NCBI RefSeq assembly: GCF_900100205.1
Contig: NZ_FNEQ01000008.1
Coordinates: forward strand, 248,001-312,000
Direction of reading: 5' to 3'
Source: Duganella sp. OV510
GTDB taxonomy: Bacteria > Pseudomonadota > Gammaproteobacteria > Burkholderiales > Burkholderiaceae_D
DNA: 64,000 nt
Each line of letters begins with the position of its first letter. The stretch's first letter is position 1. This document shows positions 34,156-48,650 of this stretch, piece after piece. The notes under the pieces were generated by a model that had not been told where the DNA came from, did not search any database, and was given only the letters and a program-made list of their open reading frames with translations. The translations under genes and the position numbers were made by a program.

Positions 34156-34530
34156 TCACACAGAAGCGTCAGCATGACGGCGGCTAAGGTCATCCCGACG
34201 CCAGTCTAGCCTTTGAGTAGCGGGGACAGTCGGGCCTGGGCCAGCGCCACACGCTATTGGGCTGCGGCCAGTCGAACCAGCCCGTTCTAGGCGCTTGGTC
34301 AGTAGACACAGTCCATCGCGCTCCACCACAGCACCTTTATCATGGCGCTTCGCCGACCTCGGAACGGAAACAAGTGGCCGTCGAATCGATCCTCGCTCAA
34401 CGCCATCCCTAGCTTGGGAGCGAACCCGCTCGGTCAGGCACACATGTCCGTGATATCTGCTGCCAGCCATATCCTGTGTCGGCGTGACGGCCGATCATGC
34501 ACGCAGGCTTTTGTAAAAGGCGCAGCAGAG
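34156..34530 (-). mobile_element. degraded IS66 tnpB remnant
   Basis: Read on the minus strand, pieces in different frames match TnpB of the intact IS66: a start near ATGATCGGCC, GGCCACTTGTTTCCGTTCCG, AAGGTGCTGTGGTGGAGCG, CTGACCAAGCGCC and CTAGACTGGCGTCGG. Several frameshifts prevent translation. The minus-strand sequence just before it (34540-34650) may be decayed tnpA. Confidence 0.6.
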
Positions 34531-34773
34531 CGGAGTTCAGAGTGGATTGCAGCGCTTTGTGCTGATGTTTTGATCGATTCTGGCTGCACAACAATAGACA
34601 CGAGCCCCGTTGATTTCGGAATTATTGTCGCGCCTGGCTAGCGGGGAGTTCGCGGGGCCATTTGAACATAATGTTTGCGTTACGCGATGAGCTTGCGCCA
34701 AGGTTCGATACCTATACGCCAGGCTCACACGCGGACAGCGCCAGGCTTCACTTGAACTAGCGGAAGTTGGAGA

Positions 34774-35543
34774 TGTTAATTTGCAGCGAAATATGACCCA
34801 GTTTGCCGCATAATTTGCAAACGAATCTGACCCACGTTTAAGACACAATCCTGCTCACGAATTTGAGTGGGGAATCGGAGTGATCGACGTGGCATTACTA
34901 GGCATTATTCGACGCTGGCACATTCGCGACCAGGTCCCATTGAGAGAGATCGCCAGGCGTTTGGGCATCTCCAGAAACACCGTCCGACGCTACCTGCGCT
35001 CGGAAACCATAGAGCCAGCCTACGCTGAGCGGAAATCCACCCGTGCCATCGACAAATACGCGTTTCAACTTTCAGCCCTCCTCAAGACCGAGGCGGCCAA
35101 GTCGCGCAAGCAGCGGCGCACGCTGAAACAGATCCATGAAGACTTGAAGGAATTGGGATTCGAGGGGTCCTACGACAGGGTCGCGGCGTTCGCGAGGACC
35201 TGGAGGGAGGGTCAAACTGAGAGGGTCAATCCGGCCAGCAAACGAACAATCAGCAAACTCTATGAAAAAACGAGCCTGGTCATCACGACCAACTTGGGAT
35301 TCTCGGAATGGGGTTCTGTGTTTGGCGACGCCAAGATGACGACAGCGCTGCTCGACCGCCTCACCCACCATTGTCACATCATCGAGACCGGCAACGACAG
35401 CTATCGATTCAAGAACAGTTCAACCCAACAGGCAGGAAAGGAGGTCACTCACAACTTAGCCCCCACATAACCCCGAAGAGGTAATCGAAGAGCGGGTCAG
35501 TATTCGATGCAAATCACGGGTCAGAATCAAACGCAAACTAACA
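34774..35543 (+). mobile_element. internally deleted IS21-family element
   Basis: Ends match as inverted repeats: TGTTAATTTGC...TGACCC on the left and TGTTAGTTTGC...TGACCC on the right strand, with additional TGACCC-type subterminal repeats at both ends as in IS21. The inner part is only 0.77 kb because most of istA and istB is missing. It could be moved by IstA/IstB supplied in trans. No target duplication is visible. Confidence 0.65.
34880..35470 (+). pseudogene. in-frame istA-istB fusion left by internal deletion
   Basis: 196 codons without a stop. Residues 1-124 are the IstA N-terminus with its helix-turn-helix (LLGIIRRWHIRDQVPLREIA, RLGISRNTVRRYLRS). At about 35251/35252 the sequence jumps to the C-terminus of the IstB ATPase (SKLYEKTSLVITTNLGFSEW, FGDAKMTTALLDRLTHHCHI). 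The IstA catalytic DDE core and the IstB Walker motifs are gone, so no transposition activity is possible, though the DNA-binding part could still bind IS21 ends. Confidence 0.75.
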
Positions 35544-35547
35544 CATA

Positions 35548-35568
35548 GCCGCCTACGAGGCGGCTTTG
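35548..35568. terminator. short GC hairpin at the island edge
   Basis: AGCCGCC and GGCGGCT pair around TACGA, with TTT on the plus side. It lies just past the 3' end of the minus-strand Hpt gene and the IS21 right end. Function as a terminator is likely but not strong. Confidence 0.4.
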
Positions 35569-35591
35569 GCGTTGAGAGGGTTGGGCATTGC

Positions 35592-36285
35592 TCATCGTAC
35601 GGCTTCAGAACGGGACGCACGAAGTGTCTGCGACAAGCTGCTCAACAGCTTGAGCGCGCCGTCGATATCGAGTTCCTCAAACCGGTCGATGATCGCTGTA
35701 GCGCTAGCGGCAGGCGGCTCGCCCTCCAGGGCGTCGGCCAACTTCTCCAGGAGTGGGATGGCGGCATAATCGCCGTTTTCTAGCAATGGCGCAATGCGTA
35801 GCACCAGCGTTAATGCCACATCGCTCGACCCGGCATCTTGCGCGGATACCTCGGATCGTGAAGCGACAAAACATGACAACTCGTCGAGCACCAACGCCAT
35901 GTCGGCCAAAAAAGCCGCCATCAGCGCGATAGTCTCCTTTTCGGCGGCCGCGTGTGTCGTTTGCTCCAGCGCGGCTGCGCTGGCGGCCAGGCCGCGCGCA
36001 CAAAAGTATGACGCGGCACCTTTTATCATATGCGCAATGCGGCCGACTTCGGCGTAGTCGCCGGCCTGATGAAAAGCTGCAATAGTCTGCGGCACGGCCG
36101 CATAGTCACGCAGGAAGGCCTGCGCCGTGCGTAGCAGCAGCGCGTGATTGCCACCCAGGAGCTTGCATGCACAGGAAAGGTCTACGCCTGCCAGCTTCGG
36201 AAGTTCCGGTATGACCATGTTTGTCTCTGTCGCAGTTGCAGAGGACATGGTGTCGGGCAGACTCATGCGGTCACTCGTCGCGTCA

Positions 36286-36293
<8 letters not shown>
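35592..36293 (-). CDS. Hpt-domain phosphotransfer protein
   Basis: 233 residues. After a short N-terminus the Hpt helix bundle appears: LLGGNHALLLRTAQAFLRDY and IAHMIKGAASYFCARGLAASAAALEQ, where His of AHMIKG is the phosphorylation site. A second helical half (about residues 150-230) has no phospho-His pattern. The start at 36293 overlaps the stop of the giant hybrid kinase by eight bases, so the two are coupled and the Hpt protein probably takes phosphate from that kinase's receivers. No DNA-binding output is encoded next to it. Confidence 0.8.
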
Positions 36294-42273
<5,980 letters not shown>

Positions 42274-42400
42274 GCGAGCACCGGGGTGGTGGGATGGGTG
42301 GAGCGAATGAGCATTTTGCAGACGTGCAGTCAGTACAGGGGCGGAAGTTCTCCAATTGCCGACCTGGAGAACCTCCGCAACGGGAAGCGTGGAGAATGCG

Positions 42401-42661
42401 TCAGACGGTGCCGGCCAGCAGGAACAGCGCCATTGCAACCGGGCTACCCAGTTTTTCCTGCATGGCGACACGGTTGGCTTGGACCACTTCCTTGGAAGGC
42501 AAGGTGCGCAGGTCCGGAATGTCGCCGGCACCAGCATTGATGCCGATACCTGCCAGAGTCTCGGCAGGCTGTGCTAGCAATTTGGCCCGAAAATCATCGT
42601 CATTGGCGAGCTTGTCCAAAAGAACGTTAACGGCGTCGGAGGAATGCGATGGCAGGTTCAT
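42401..42661 (-). CDS. NHLP-type RiPP precursor peptide
   Basis: 86 residues. The middle resembles the nitrile-hydratase-leader peptide family: LLDKLANDDDFRAKLLAQPAETLAGIGI. The end, VQANRVAMQEKLGSPVAMALFLLAGTV, would be the core; it has no cysteine and few Ser/Thr. Family knowledge: such peptides are encoded next to SagB-type dehydrogenases as putative modified peptides, and a SagB-type gene diverges 118 bp away. A ribosome site (AAGG) precedes the ATG. Product and modification are unknown. Confidence 0.65.
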   Translation of the reverse strand: MNLPSHSSDAVNVLLDKLANDDDFRAKLLAQPAETLAGIGINAGAGDIPDLRTLPSKEVVQANRVAMQEKLGSPVAMALFLLAGTV

Positions 42662-42779
42662 GTAAAGCAGCCTTTCGATTGACAGTGGTTGAGGTGTGTA
42701 TTCCGGGAATTATTCTACGTTACAATAGTACCTTAGTCATAACATATTTTAACTTAAAGCACGATCAAGGAACCAGCCC
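42662..42779. promoter_or_regulatory. divergent control region of the RiPP-like cassette
   Basis: 118 AT-rich bases separate the precursor and dehydrogenase starts. On the minus strand TTGATC and TATGTT with a 16-bp spacer form a possible promoter for the precursor. AAGGA eight bases before the ATG at 42780 serves the dehydrogenase. Confidence 0.35.
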
Positions 42780-43973
42780 ATGTTACTCAGACGCTGCGCG
42801 ATTTTGTATATAGAACCTCGCGACGACCTCCAGCTTGACCTGCGGGTCCTGTTTTCAGGAACCAATGCGCTGGATTCCTCGGTTCGCTGGGTGGCGCTGG
42901 CGCCCCACATCGGCCGCGAGCTCGATATCAGCGATGATGAGATGCTGGCACTGGGCAAGATCGGCGCTGCGTTGTGGGTGGAGCGCGCAGACTGCGAACA
43001 GCGCCACAGCAAGGAAGTCATTGCCCGGCTGCTTGAGTTGGGATTACTGATAGCAAATGGCGGCGAAGCCGGTGAGCCCAAGCAGCTAGCCGCCACACGC
43101 GACCGCGATGAAGCATTACGGGCGCAGCACTGGCATTCGCTGGCAGCGCTGACGCACACATTTACGCGCTGGGAAGACGTCTGTGCGGAAACCGGCACCA
43201 GATTCCCCAGCTTCGACCTGTTGCAGGCCGAATACGGCCCTCCCCCGCCGACCACGCTGGAGTTCGACACAGCGGACGACAATGTCGTGTTGCCGGCAGC
43301 GGCCGAAGGACCGCTCGACAGCGCGCTGTTGAACCGGTATACCTGCCGCAATTTTGACCCTGAAGCCAGCTTGCCGCTGGCCTTGGCGGCGCGGCTGCTG
43401 CAACGCACCTTCGGCGCACAGGAGCAACGCCTGATGTCACCAACGGCGTCGGCGCCCGGAGCGATGGCGCTGAAGAAGACCAGTCCGTCCGGAGGCAGCT
43501 TGCATCCCATGGAAGCCTATGTACTTGTTCAACGGGTCGATGGCGTCAAGCCTGGGCTATATCACTATCACCCGGTGCGTCATGTACTACAGCCGCTCCG
43601 CATGCTGGAGGCCGAGCAGGCCTACCAGCTGGCGTTCGATGCGGTCGCCAACCAGCACTGGTTCGCCAACGCGCCGATGCTGGTGGTGATGGCCGCGCGC
43701 GTTGAGCGCAATTTCTGGAAATACCGCAAGCACGCCAAGTCCTACCGCGCGCTGACGCTGGACGCTGGACACCTGTCGCAAACGTTTTACCTGCTTGCTG
43801 CGGAGGCGGGTGTTTCCGCTTTCATTACCGCCGCGATCAACGAGATCAAGGTCGAACAGGCCCTTGATCTGGACCCGTTGAAGCATGCTGTCATCGCTAT
43901 CTGTGGCTGCGGCTTCGCGGCTGCGGAAAAAACGATGGTGGAATTCCGTCAGGGCGATCTCACCGGCTGGTAA
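42780..43973 (+). CDS. SagB/ThcOx-type putative peptide maturation dehydrogenase
   Basis: 397 residues. The C-terminal half is a nitroreductase-fold FMN domain of the SagB type: LLNRYTCRNFDP, KKTSPSGGSLHPMEAYVLV, GLYHYHPVRHVL, and a late AGHLSQTFYLLAAEAGVSAF. The first 140 residues are a winged-helix-like region with acidic stretches, as found in the peptide-maturation subgroup. SagB enzymes oxidise azolines to azoles in RiPPs; no cyclodehydratase (YcaO) is visible, so what is dehydrogenated is unclear. It diverges from the NHLP precursor gene. Confidence 0.75.
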   Translation: MLLRRCAILYIEPRDDLQLDLRVLFSGTNALDSSVRWVALAPHIGRELDISDDEMLALGKIGAALWVERADCEQRHSKEVIARLLELGLLIANGGEAGEPKQLAATRDRDEALRAQHWHSLAALTHTFTRWEDVCAETGTRFPSFDLLQAEYGPPPPTTLEFDTADDNVVLPAAAEGPLDSALLNRYTCRNFDPEASLPLALAARLLQRTFGAQEQRLMSPTASAPGAMALKKTSPSGGSLHPMEAYVLVQRVDGVKPGLYHYHPVRHVLQPLRMLEAEQAYQLAFDAVANQHWFANAPMLVVMAARVERNFWKYRKHAKSYRALTLDAGHLSQTFYLLAAEAGVSAFITAAINEIKVEQALDLDPLKHAVIAICGCGFAAAEKTMVEFRQGDLTGW

Positions 43974-43995
43974 GGAATCAACATTGGAGCTATGC

Positions 43996-44571
43996 ATGGG
44001 AGCTGGTTTTTACTGGATTAACGAGCCGCGCCAATGGCGTCGCGACGACGATCTGTTATCGGTCACGACCGATGAAAAGACCGACTTCTGGAAGGAGACC
44101 TGGTACGGCTTTGAACGCTTCTCCGGGCATTTCTTCGGCGCTGATGTCACTGGCGACTTCAGCTTCCAGGTAAAAGTCCGCGCGGATTTCAAGGAACTGT
44201 ATGACCAGGCCGGCATCATGCTTGTGGTGGACGAAAACCACTGGCTCAAAGCAGGCATTGAATTCAACGACGGCGCTCCGGCAATCGGCAGCGTGCTGAC
44301 GCTACAGCATTCGGACTGGGCCACGGGCGTTTTCCCCGGCAACGCCAGCGAATTCTGGATGCGGCTGACACGCAAAGGCGACGCTTTGCGCCTGCAATAT
44401 TCGGCTGACGGCAAAATCTGGCCCCTGCTTCGCCTCGCGCATTTTCCCACTGTCGAAAAATGCGCGGTTGGTGTCATGTGCTGCACGCCCGAACGCGGCG
44501 GCCTGTCCGTGATCTTCGAAGACTTCCAGCTGACGTCTGCCCTGGAAAAGGATCTGCACGATCTATCCTGA
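43996..44571 (+). CDS. DUF1349-family protein
   Basis: 191 residues forming one concanavalin-like beta-sandwich: FYWINEPRQWRRDDDLL, then TDEKTDFWKETWYGF, YDQAGIMLVVDENHWLKAGIE and RLQYSADGKIWPLLRLAHFP. DUF1349 proteins are found near sugar metabolism genes (YesU type) but have no established reaction. The ATG at 43996 has GGAG six bases upstream; a longer frame from 43885 would overlap the SagB gene. It follows that gene by 22 bp and is likely in the same operon. Confidence 0.78.
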   Translation: MGAGFYWINEPRQWRRDDDLLSVTTDEKTDFWKETWYGFERFSGHFFGADVTGDFSFQVKVRADFKELYDQAGIMLVVDENHWLKAGIEFNDGAPAIGSVLTLQHSDWATGVFPGNASEFWMRLTRKGDALRLQYSADGKIWPLLRLAHFPTVEKCAVGVMCCTPERGGLSVIFEDFQLTSALEKDLHDLS

Positions 44572-44584
44572 TTTGCCTATGCAA

Positions 44585-44613
44585 GCTAAAATTATCGTCA
44601 CGCGTTACCTTAA
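44585..44613. repeat. palindromic repeat before the leucine-zipper gene
   Basis: GCTAAAAT at 44585, then GTCACGCGTTAC (44597-44608) and CTTAA. The unit is repeated almost exactly after the gene. It lies just upstream of the ribosome site, so it may also be an autoregulatory operator. Confidence 0.6.
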
Positions 44614-44622
44614 AAGGAACAC

Positions 44623-44937
44623 ATGAAACAAGCGGCGGCTAACAAGACCCTGGAATTGGAGATGCCCGGTGCAAAACGCGGCCGTGGGCGGCCCGCCACC
44701 GGCAACGCCATGAGTAGCGCGGAGCGGCAAAAAGCCTATCGCGACCGCAAGCGTGAAGAAAAGCACGCCATCGTCATTTCCCGTAACGCGTCACAGGAAA
44801 TTCCGCCAGACGACGGTTCCCCGCGCCGCCTGATCGCTGAACTGGATAGAGCGCATAAAACCGTCGAACAATTGCGGCGGGAGAACGCCTTGTTATTGGC
44901 AGAGCTGAACGCATTGAAACAAAGGCTAAAATCGTAA
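44623..44937 (+). CDS. small basic protein with leucine-zipper-like C-terminus
   Basis: 104 residues. A basic AT-hook-like stretch (KRGRGRPATGNAMSSAERQK and AYRDRKREEK) is followed by a linker and a heptad-repeat helix (LIAELDRAHKTVEQLRRENA, LLLAELNALKQRLKS). This looks like a dimeric DNA-binding protein; I do not know the family name. AAAGGA lies before the ATG. The stop codon TAA is inside the downstream palindromic repeat, and a third related site (GTAACGCGTCAC, 44783-44794) lies inside the gene, so autoregulation is plausible. Confidence 0.65.
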   Translation: MKQAAANKTLELEMPGAKRGRGRPATGNAMSSAERQKAYRDRKREEKHAIVISRNASQEIPPDDGSPRRLIAELDRAHKTVEQLRRENALLLAELNALKQRLKS

Positions 44938-44951
44938 CGCGTTACTTTAAT
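44925..44951. repeat. palindromic repeat after the leucine-zipper gene
   Basis: GCTAAAAT, then the perfect palindrome GTAACGCGTTAC (44934-44945) and TTTAA. It is a direct repeat of the unit at 44585 and contains the stop codon of the gene. Confidence 0.65.
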
Positions 44952-45087
44952 TTTCTTCCAGCCATGACCCGCCCAGGCCTGCTGATCTCCTGATTTACAA
45001 GCTGGCTTCAAGAATGCGGCGGCTGAGCGACAAGTTCACTTCCTGTCGCTCGCCCATTGCCGCGCGCACTCCCGCCAGCGTACCGGC

Positions 45088-45927
45088 TCAGCCACGCGTC
45101 GCGCCGGCCAGTTGGCGGCGGGCGTCGATTGCGCCATCAAACACGCGCTTGGCATGGCCGCGCACCTGCACGAATTCCAGCTGTTCGCCTTCCGGCCCCT
45201 TGGCGTAGATCAGCGTCCAGCCGTCCGATTGGCCGCTGGTGATGCGGTTGGTCATGCTGCTCAGCGGTGCGTTCAGGCGTTCCTGCTCGCTGCGCGAGGC
45301 GATGATGCGGTTGGCCTTGACGTTGCTCATGCCGCGCTTGGCCGACTCGGTTTCCAGGTCGCGCACGAATTGGTTGAAATCCACGTCATCACTGATGTAG
45401 AAGCAGATGTGCATCGAGCGCGGGAAAGCCGGGCTGGTGTGTTCATTCGGCGGTGCGAAGCTGTCGCCGCTGCCTTGCGGCTGGCTGCTGTCGCGGTACT
45501 GCAGCAGTTCGATGACGACATTGTCAAACTGGATAAAGCGCACGTCGAGGCGCTGGGCGCCGCCGCGCAGGTCGGGCACGCCCAGTGTACGTGGATTGAC
45601 GTGACGGTCCTTGGCGCCGAGTTCTTCCGTCAGCAGCAGCGTGTTGTGGATGATCTCACCCTGGAAGTCGCCGTCGCGCATGATTTCGGTGCCGCCCAGC
45701 ACCTGGGTGTAGGACTCGTAGGCGCGATCCATATTCTGCACCGTCAGGCCGAAGTGCTGCACACCTTGCAGGCGGGCGCCGAGTGCGCTCTTGGTGGCTC
45801 CCTGAGCCAGCGCCGCGCCGGAAACGCCGGGTGCAGCCGATGCGGCCAGGCCGCCCAGGGCTACAGCGCCGGCCTGGCGCATCAGTTCGCGGCGGCCTGG
45901 GTTGTTCAGATCGTTGATGTCATTCAT
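45088..45927 (-). CDS. VOC/glyoxalase-superfamily protein with Tat-like signal
   Basis: 279 residues. A twin-arginine-like export signal opens the protein (GRRELMRQAGAVALGGLAAS). Two VOC-type beta-alpha-beta modules follow: LQGVQHFGLTVQNMDRAYES, then MHICFYISDDVDFNQFVRDL and GPEGEQLEFVQV, giving His/Glu residues that could bind a metal. The substrate is unknown. It stands alone, and its 5' end abuts the remnant on the opposite strand. Confidence 0.75.
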   Translation of the reverse strand: MNDINDLNNPGRRELMRQAGAVALGGLAASAAPGVSGAALAQGATKSALGARLQGVQHFGLTVQNMDRAYESYTQVLGGTEIMRDGDFQGEIIHNTLLLTEELGAKDRHVNPRTLGVPDLRGGAQRLDVRFIQFDNVVIELLQYRDSSQPQGSGDSFAPPNEHTSPAFPRSMHICFYISDDVDFNQFVRDLETESAKRGMSNVKANRIIASRSEQERLNAPLSSMTNRITSGQSDGWTLIYAKGPEGEQLEFVQVRGHAKRVFDGAIDARRQLAGATRG

Positions 45928-45929
45928 TT

Positions 45930-46435
45930 ATTGCCTGCAAGCCACCGTACAAGTGCAGCGCGGCGAGGCGGAGGCGCTGTTCCAGCTGTCGAGCGCGGTC
46001 AAGCATTTGCAGGAAGTGGGCTATCGCCCGCGCCTGGCCTGCCATCTGGCCAAGCTGGCGACAGTGCTGAACCTCAAGGGCCAGCGCGACGCCGGCCTGG
46101 AGCTGGTCGAACACGCGCTATCGCTGTGTGATGCCGGCCAGGAACGCGGGTGCCAGGCCGAGATGTTGCGTATCAAGGGCATGTTGCTGGAGCCGGTGGA
46201 CGAGGCAGCGGCCGAAGCCTTGTACCGCCGCTCGATCGAGGTTGCCGAGTCGCAGGGCGCGTTGTCGTGGCAATTGCGCACCATGAATAATCTGTCGCGT
46301 TTGATGACGCGCCAGGGCCACGCAGCCGATGGCCGGCGCTTGCTGCTGGATGTCTACAACCAGTTCGATGAGGGTTTCGACACCTCCGACCTACCCGAAG
46401 CCCGCGCCCTGCTGGATCAGCCCAGCGCCGGATAG
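45930..46435 (+). pseudogene. C-terminal TPR remnant of a predicted ATPase/regulator
   Basis: The frame has no clear own start and begins opposite the VOC gene start. The text matches the TPR end of large ATPase-type regulators: RPRLACHLAKLATVLNLKGQ, CQAEMLRIKGMLLEP, AEALYRRSIEVAESQGALSW and a final YNQFDEGFDTSDLPEARALL. The NTPase part is absent. It is probably a leftover of a larger gene. Confidence 0.5.
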
Positions 46436-47514
46436 TCGATATAGCCGCCTGCGCCGCCACCGTAGAAGGTGTTGCGGTCTGCCTCGGCCAGCGGCGCGCT
46501 GCGGCGCAGGCGCTCGACCAGGTCCGGATTGGAAATGAACGGCCGGCCGAATGCAACCATGTCGGCGTGGCCGTTGTCGACAGCGTCGATGGCCATCTGG
46601 CGGTCATAGCTGTTGTTGGCGATGTATTTGCCGCCAAACGCGGCGTGCAGCTTCTTGAAGTCGAAATCGCCGGCGCCATTGTCGCCGCGCGTCTGGCCCT
46701 CGACGCAATGCAGATAGGCCAGGCCCAGCTTGCCCAGCTGTTCGGCCAGATAGAAGTAGGTGCCTTCCGGGTCGCTGTCCAGCGGCGTGTCGCCAACGGC
46801 GCGGGTGATCGGCGACAGGCGCACGCCGACCCGTTCCGCGCCCCATACTTCCGCCACAGCGGTGATGACTTCGATCGGGAAACGGCTGCGATTCTGTACC
46901 GGGCCGCCATATTCGTCGCTGCGCTGGTTGGTGCTGTCGCGGATAAACTGTTCCAGCAGATAGCAGTTGGCGGCGTGGACTTCAACGCCATCGAAGCCGG
47001 CATCCTTGGCGCACTCGGCGGCGTGGCGATAGTCGGCGATCAGACGGCCGATTTCGGCCGTTTCCAGCGCGCGCGGCATCGATGGGCGGTCGAAACCTTC
47101 GCTTTCAAGGAAAACCTGTTCATTGGCCTGGATGGCCGATGGCGCCACCGGCGCGACGCCGTTGGCCTGCAAACTGACGTGTGACATACGGCCGACGTGC
47201 CACAGCTGGCAGACGATCTTGCCGCCGGCGGCGTGCACGGCATCGGTGACGCGACGCCATGCGGCCACCTGCTCGGCGGTGTAGATGCCGGGAGTGAAGG
47301 CGTAGCCACGCCCTTCGCGCGAGATATTGGTGGCTTCGCTGATAATCAGGCCGGCGCTGGCGCGTTGCCTGTAATATTCAACGGCCAATTCGGAATGGAC
47401 ACCGTCCATATCGGCGCGCGAGCGGGTCAGCGGGGCCATGGCCACGCGGTTGGCGACGTCGATGGCGCCGATGCTGGCATTGGCGAATAACTGGGCTTGC
47501 GATGGGGTAGACAT
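46417..47514 (-). CDS. NADH:flavin oxidoreductase, Old Yellow Enzyme / alkene reductase
   Basis: 365 residues, the second OYE in the window. Motifs match NemA-type enzymes: VAMAPLTRSRAD, CQLWHVGRMSHVS, GFDGVEVHAANCYLLEQFIRDSTNQR with the substrate His and Asn, and FGRPFISNPDLVERL near the end. The ATG at 47514 has AGGA upstream. It follows an AraC-type gene on the same strand after 107 bp, so AraC control is plausible. It differs clearly from the OYE at 3287 and is not a recent duplicate. Confidence 0.9.
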   Translation of the reverse strand: MSTPSQAQLFANASIGAIDVANRVAMAPLTRSRADMDGVHSELAVEYYRQRASAGLIISEATNISREGRGYAFTPGIYTAEQVAAWRRVTDAVHAAGGKIVCQLWHVGRMSHVSLQANGVAPVAPSAIQANEQVFLESEGFDRPSMPRALETAEIGRLIADYRHAAECAKDAGFDGVEVHAANCYLLEQFIRDSTNQRSDEYGGPVQNRSRFPIEVITAVAEVWGAERVGVRLSPITRAVGDTPLDSDPEGTYFYLAEQLGKLGLAYLHCVEGQTRGDNGAGDFDFKKLHAAFGGKYIANNSYDRQMAIDAVDNGHADMVAFGRPFISNPDLVERLRRSAPLAEADRNTFYGGGAGGYIDYPALG

Positions 47515-47621
47515 GGTTTCAATTCCTCATAAATGGTTGATGAAGAACAGCCTAACAGCCCCGTCCCGCCGCCGGGGTTAAACCTTGTAAAGCGGATGGC
47601 ACATCGCCGATTAACCAATCT

Positions 47622-48650
47622 TTACCGGGGCGCCAGCGCGTCGCGCAGCAGGCTGGGCACGAGTCCGGTCCAGCGCTTGAACGAGCGGCGGAAGTTGGTG
47701 GCGTCGTGGAAACCGAGGTATTGCGCTACCGCTTCGTTGTCATAGCCGCGCATCTGGAACAGCTGCATCGCCACGTGCGCCCTTACCCGGTCCAGCTCGG
47801 CCTGGAAATGGCTGCCGTGGCGGGCCAGATGGCGTTTCAGCGTCGCCGGGCTGGTGCCGAAAGCGGCGGCACTGCCTTCCAGCGTCGGTCCCATGCGGAT
47901 ATTTTCCAGCAGATAATCGTATAAGGCGGTCAGCAGGCTGGGCGTCAGGGCTGACGCTTCGCTTGCCATGCCCTGCATTGCCACCGACGCCGCCATCGCG
48001 TTGCCGCGCGGCCAAGGCCGGTCCAGCCATTGTGGATCGATCAACATCGCATCCAGATGGCAGTTGAAGCGCAGGTCGCTGCCCAGGTGGACTTCGTGCT
48101 GCTCCACGTGCGCCGGTGCGCTGCGGTTGATGCAGTAACGCCATGGCAGCCGTTCGCCGCTGAGCCAGCGGCACATTGCCGTTACCGCCGTCATGTGCAT
48201 TTCCACCAGTGCCGGCAACTGGCTGGGGGCGCCAAAACTGTCGGTCCAGTACAGCACGGCCAGGCCGCCTTCCTCGCGCAGCCGGGGTGTCAGCAGCGGG
48301 CATAGCCGGGCGTGGCCGGCGCACAGGATTTCCAGCGCCTGGCGCAGATTCTGCCCTTGCAGCAATGCATGGCTGAGAGCGCCGTAGTGGCCAGGCAGCA
48401 TCTGCTGGCCCAGCATGAAGCTGCTGTCGGCGCTGTCCAGCGCGCGCATGATATTGGCCAGCAGTTGCAGATATTCCTGTGGCGTCAGCAGCGTATCGGC
48501 GGCCGGCATGTCCCAGCCTTGCAGGCCGCTGCCGCCCAGCAGCTGCTTGCCTTCGTGATGCAGGTCATGGCTGCATGCATAGTCGAGCACCAGCGCCGGC
48601 TGGTGCTGCGCCGGGATGAATCGGTCGCCGTTTTGCCGGTAGGCGATCAC
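47622..48650 (-). CDS. AraC-family transcriptional regulator
   Basis: 342 residues, with an arabinose-binding-like N-terminal domain of the Arabinose_bd type (QYLQLLANIMRALDSADSSF, GHYGALSHALLQG) and the C-terminal double helix-turn-helix (AAFGTSPATLKRHLARHGSHF, AVAQYLGFHDATNFRRSFKRW). I chose the GTG at 48650 because it overlaps the stop of the GGDEF gene (GTGA); the frame stays open to 48896 only as an overlap with that gene. Translation is probably coupled to it. The likely target is the OYE gene downstream. Confidence 0.82.
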   Translation of the reverse strand: MIAYRQNGDRFIPAQHQPALVLDYACSHDLHHEGKQLLGGSGLQGWDMPAADTLLTPQEYLQLLANIMRALDSADSSFMLGQQMLPGHYGALSHALLQGQNLRQALEILCAGHARLCPLLTPRLREEGGLAVLYWTDSFGAPSQLPALVEMHMTAVTAMCRWLSGERLPWRYCINRSAPAHVEQHEVHLGSDLRFNCHLDAMLIDPQWLDRPWPRGNAMAASVAMQGMASEASALTPSLLTALYDYLLENIRMGPTLEGSAAAFGTSPATLKRHLARHGSHFQAELDRVRAHVAMQLFQMRGYDNEAVAQYLGFHDATNFRRSFKRWTGLVPSLLRDALAPR

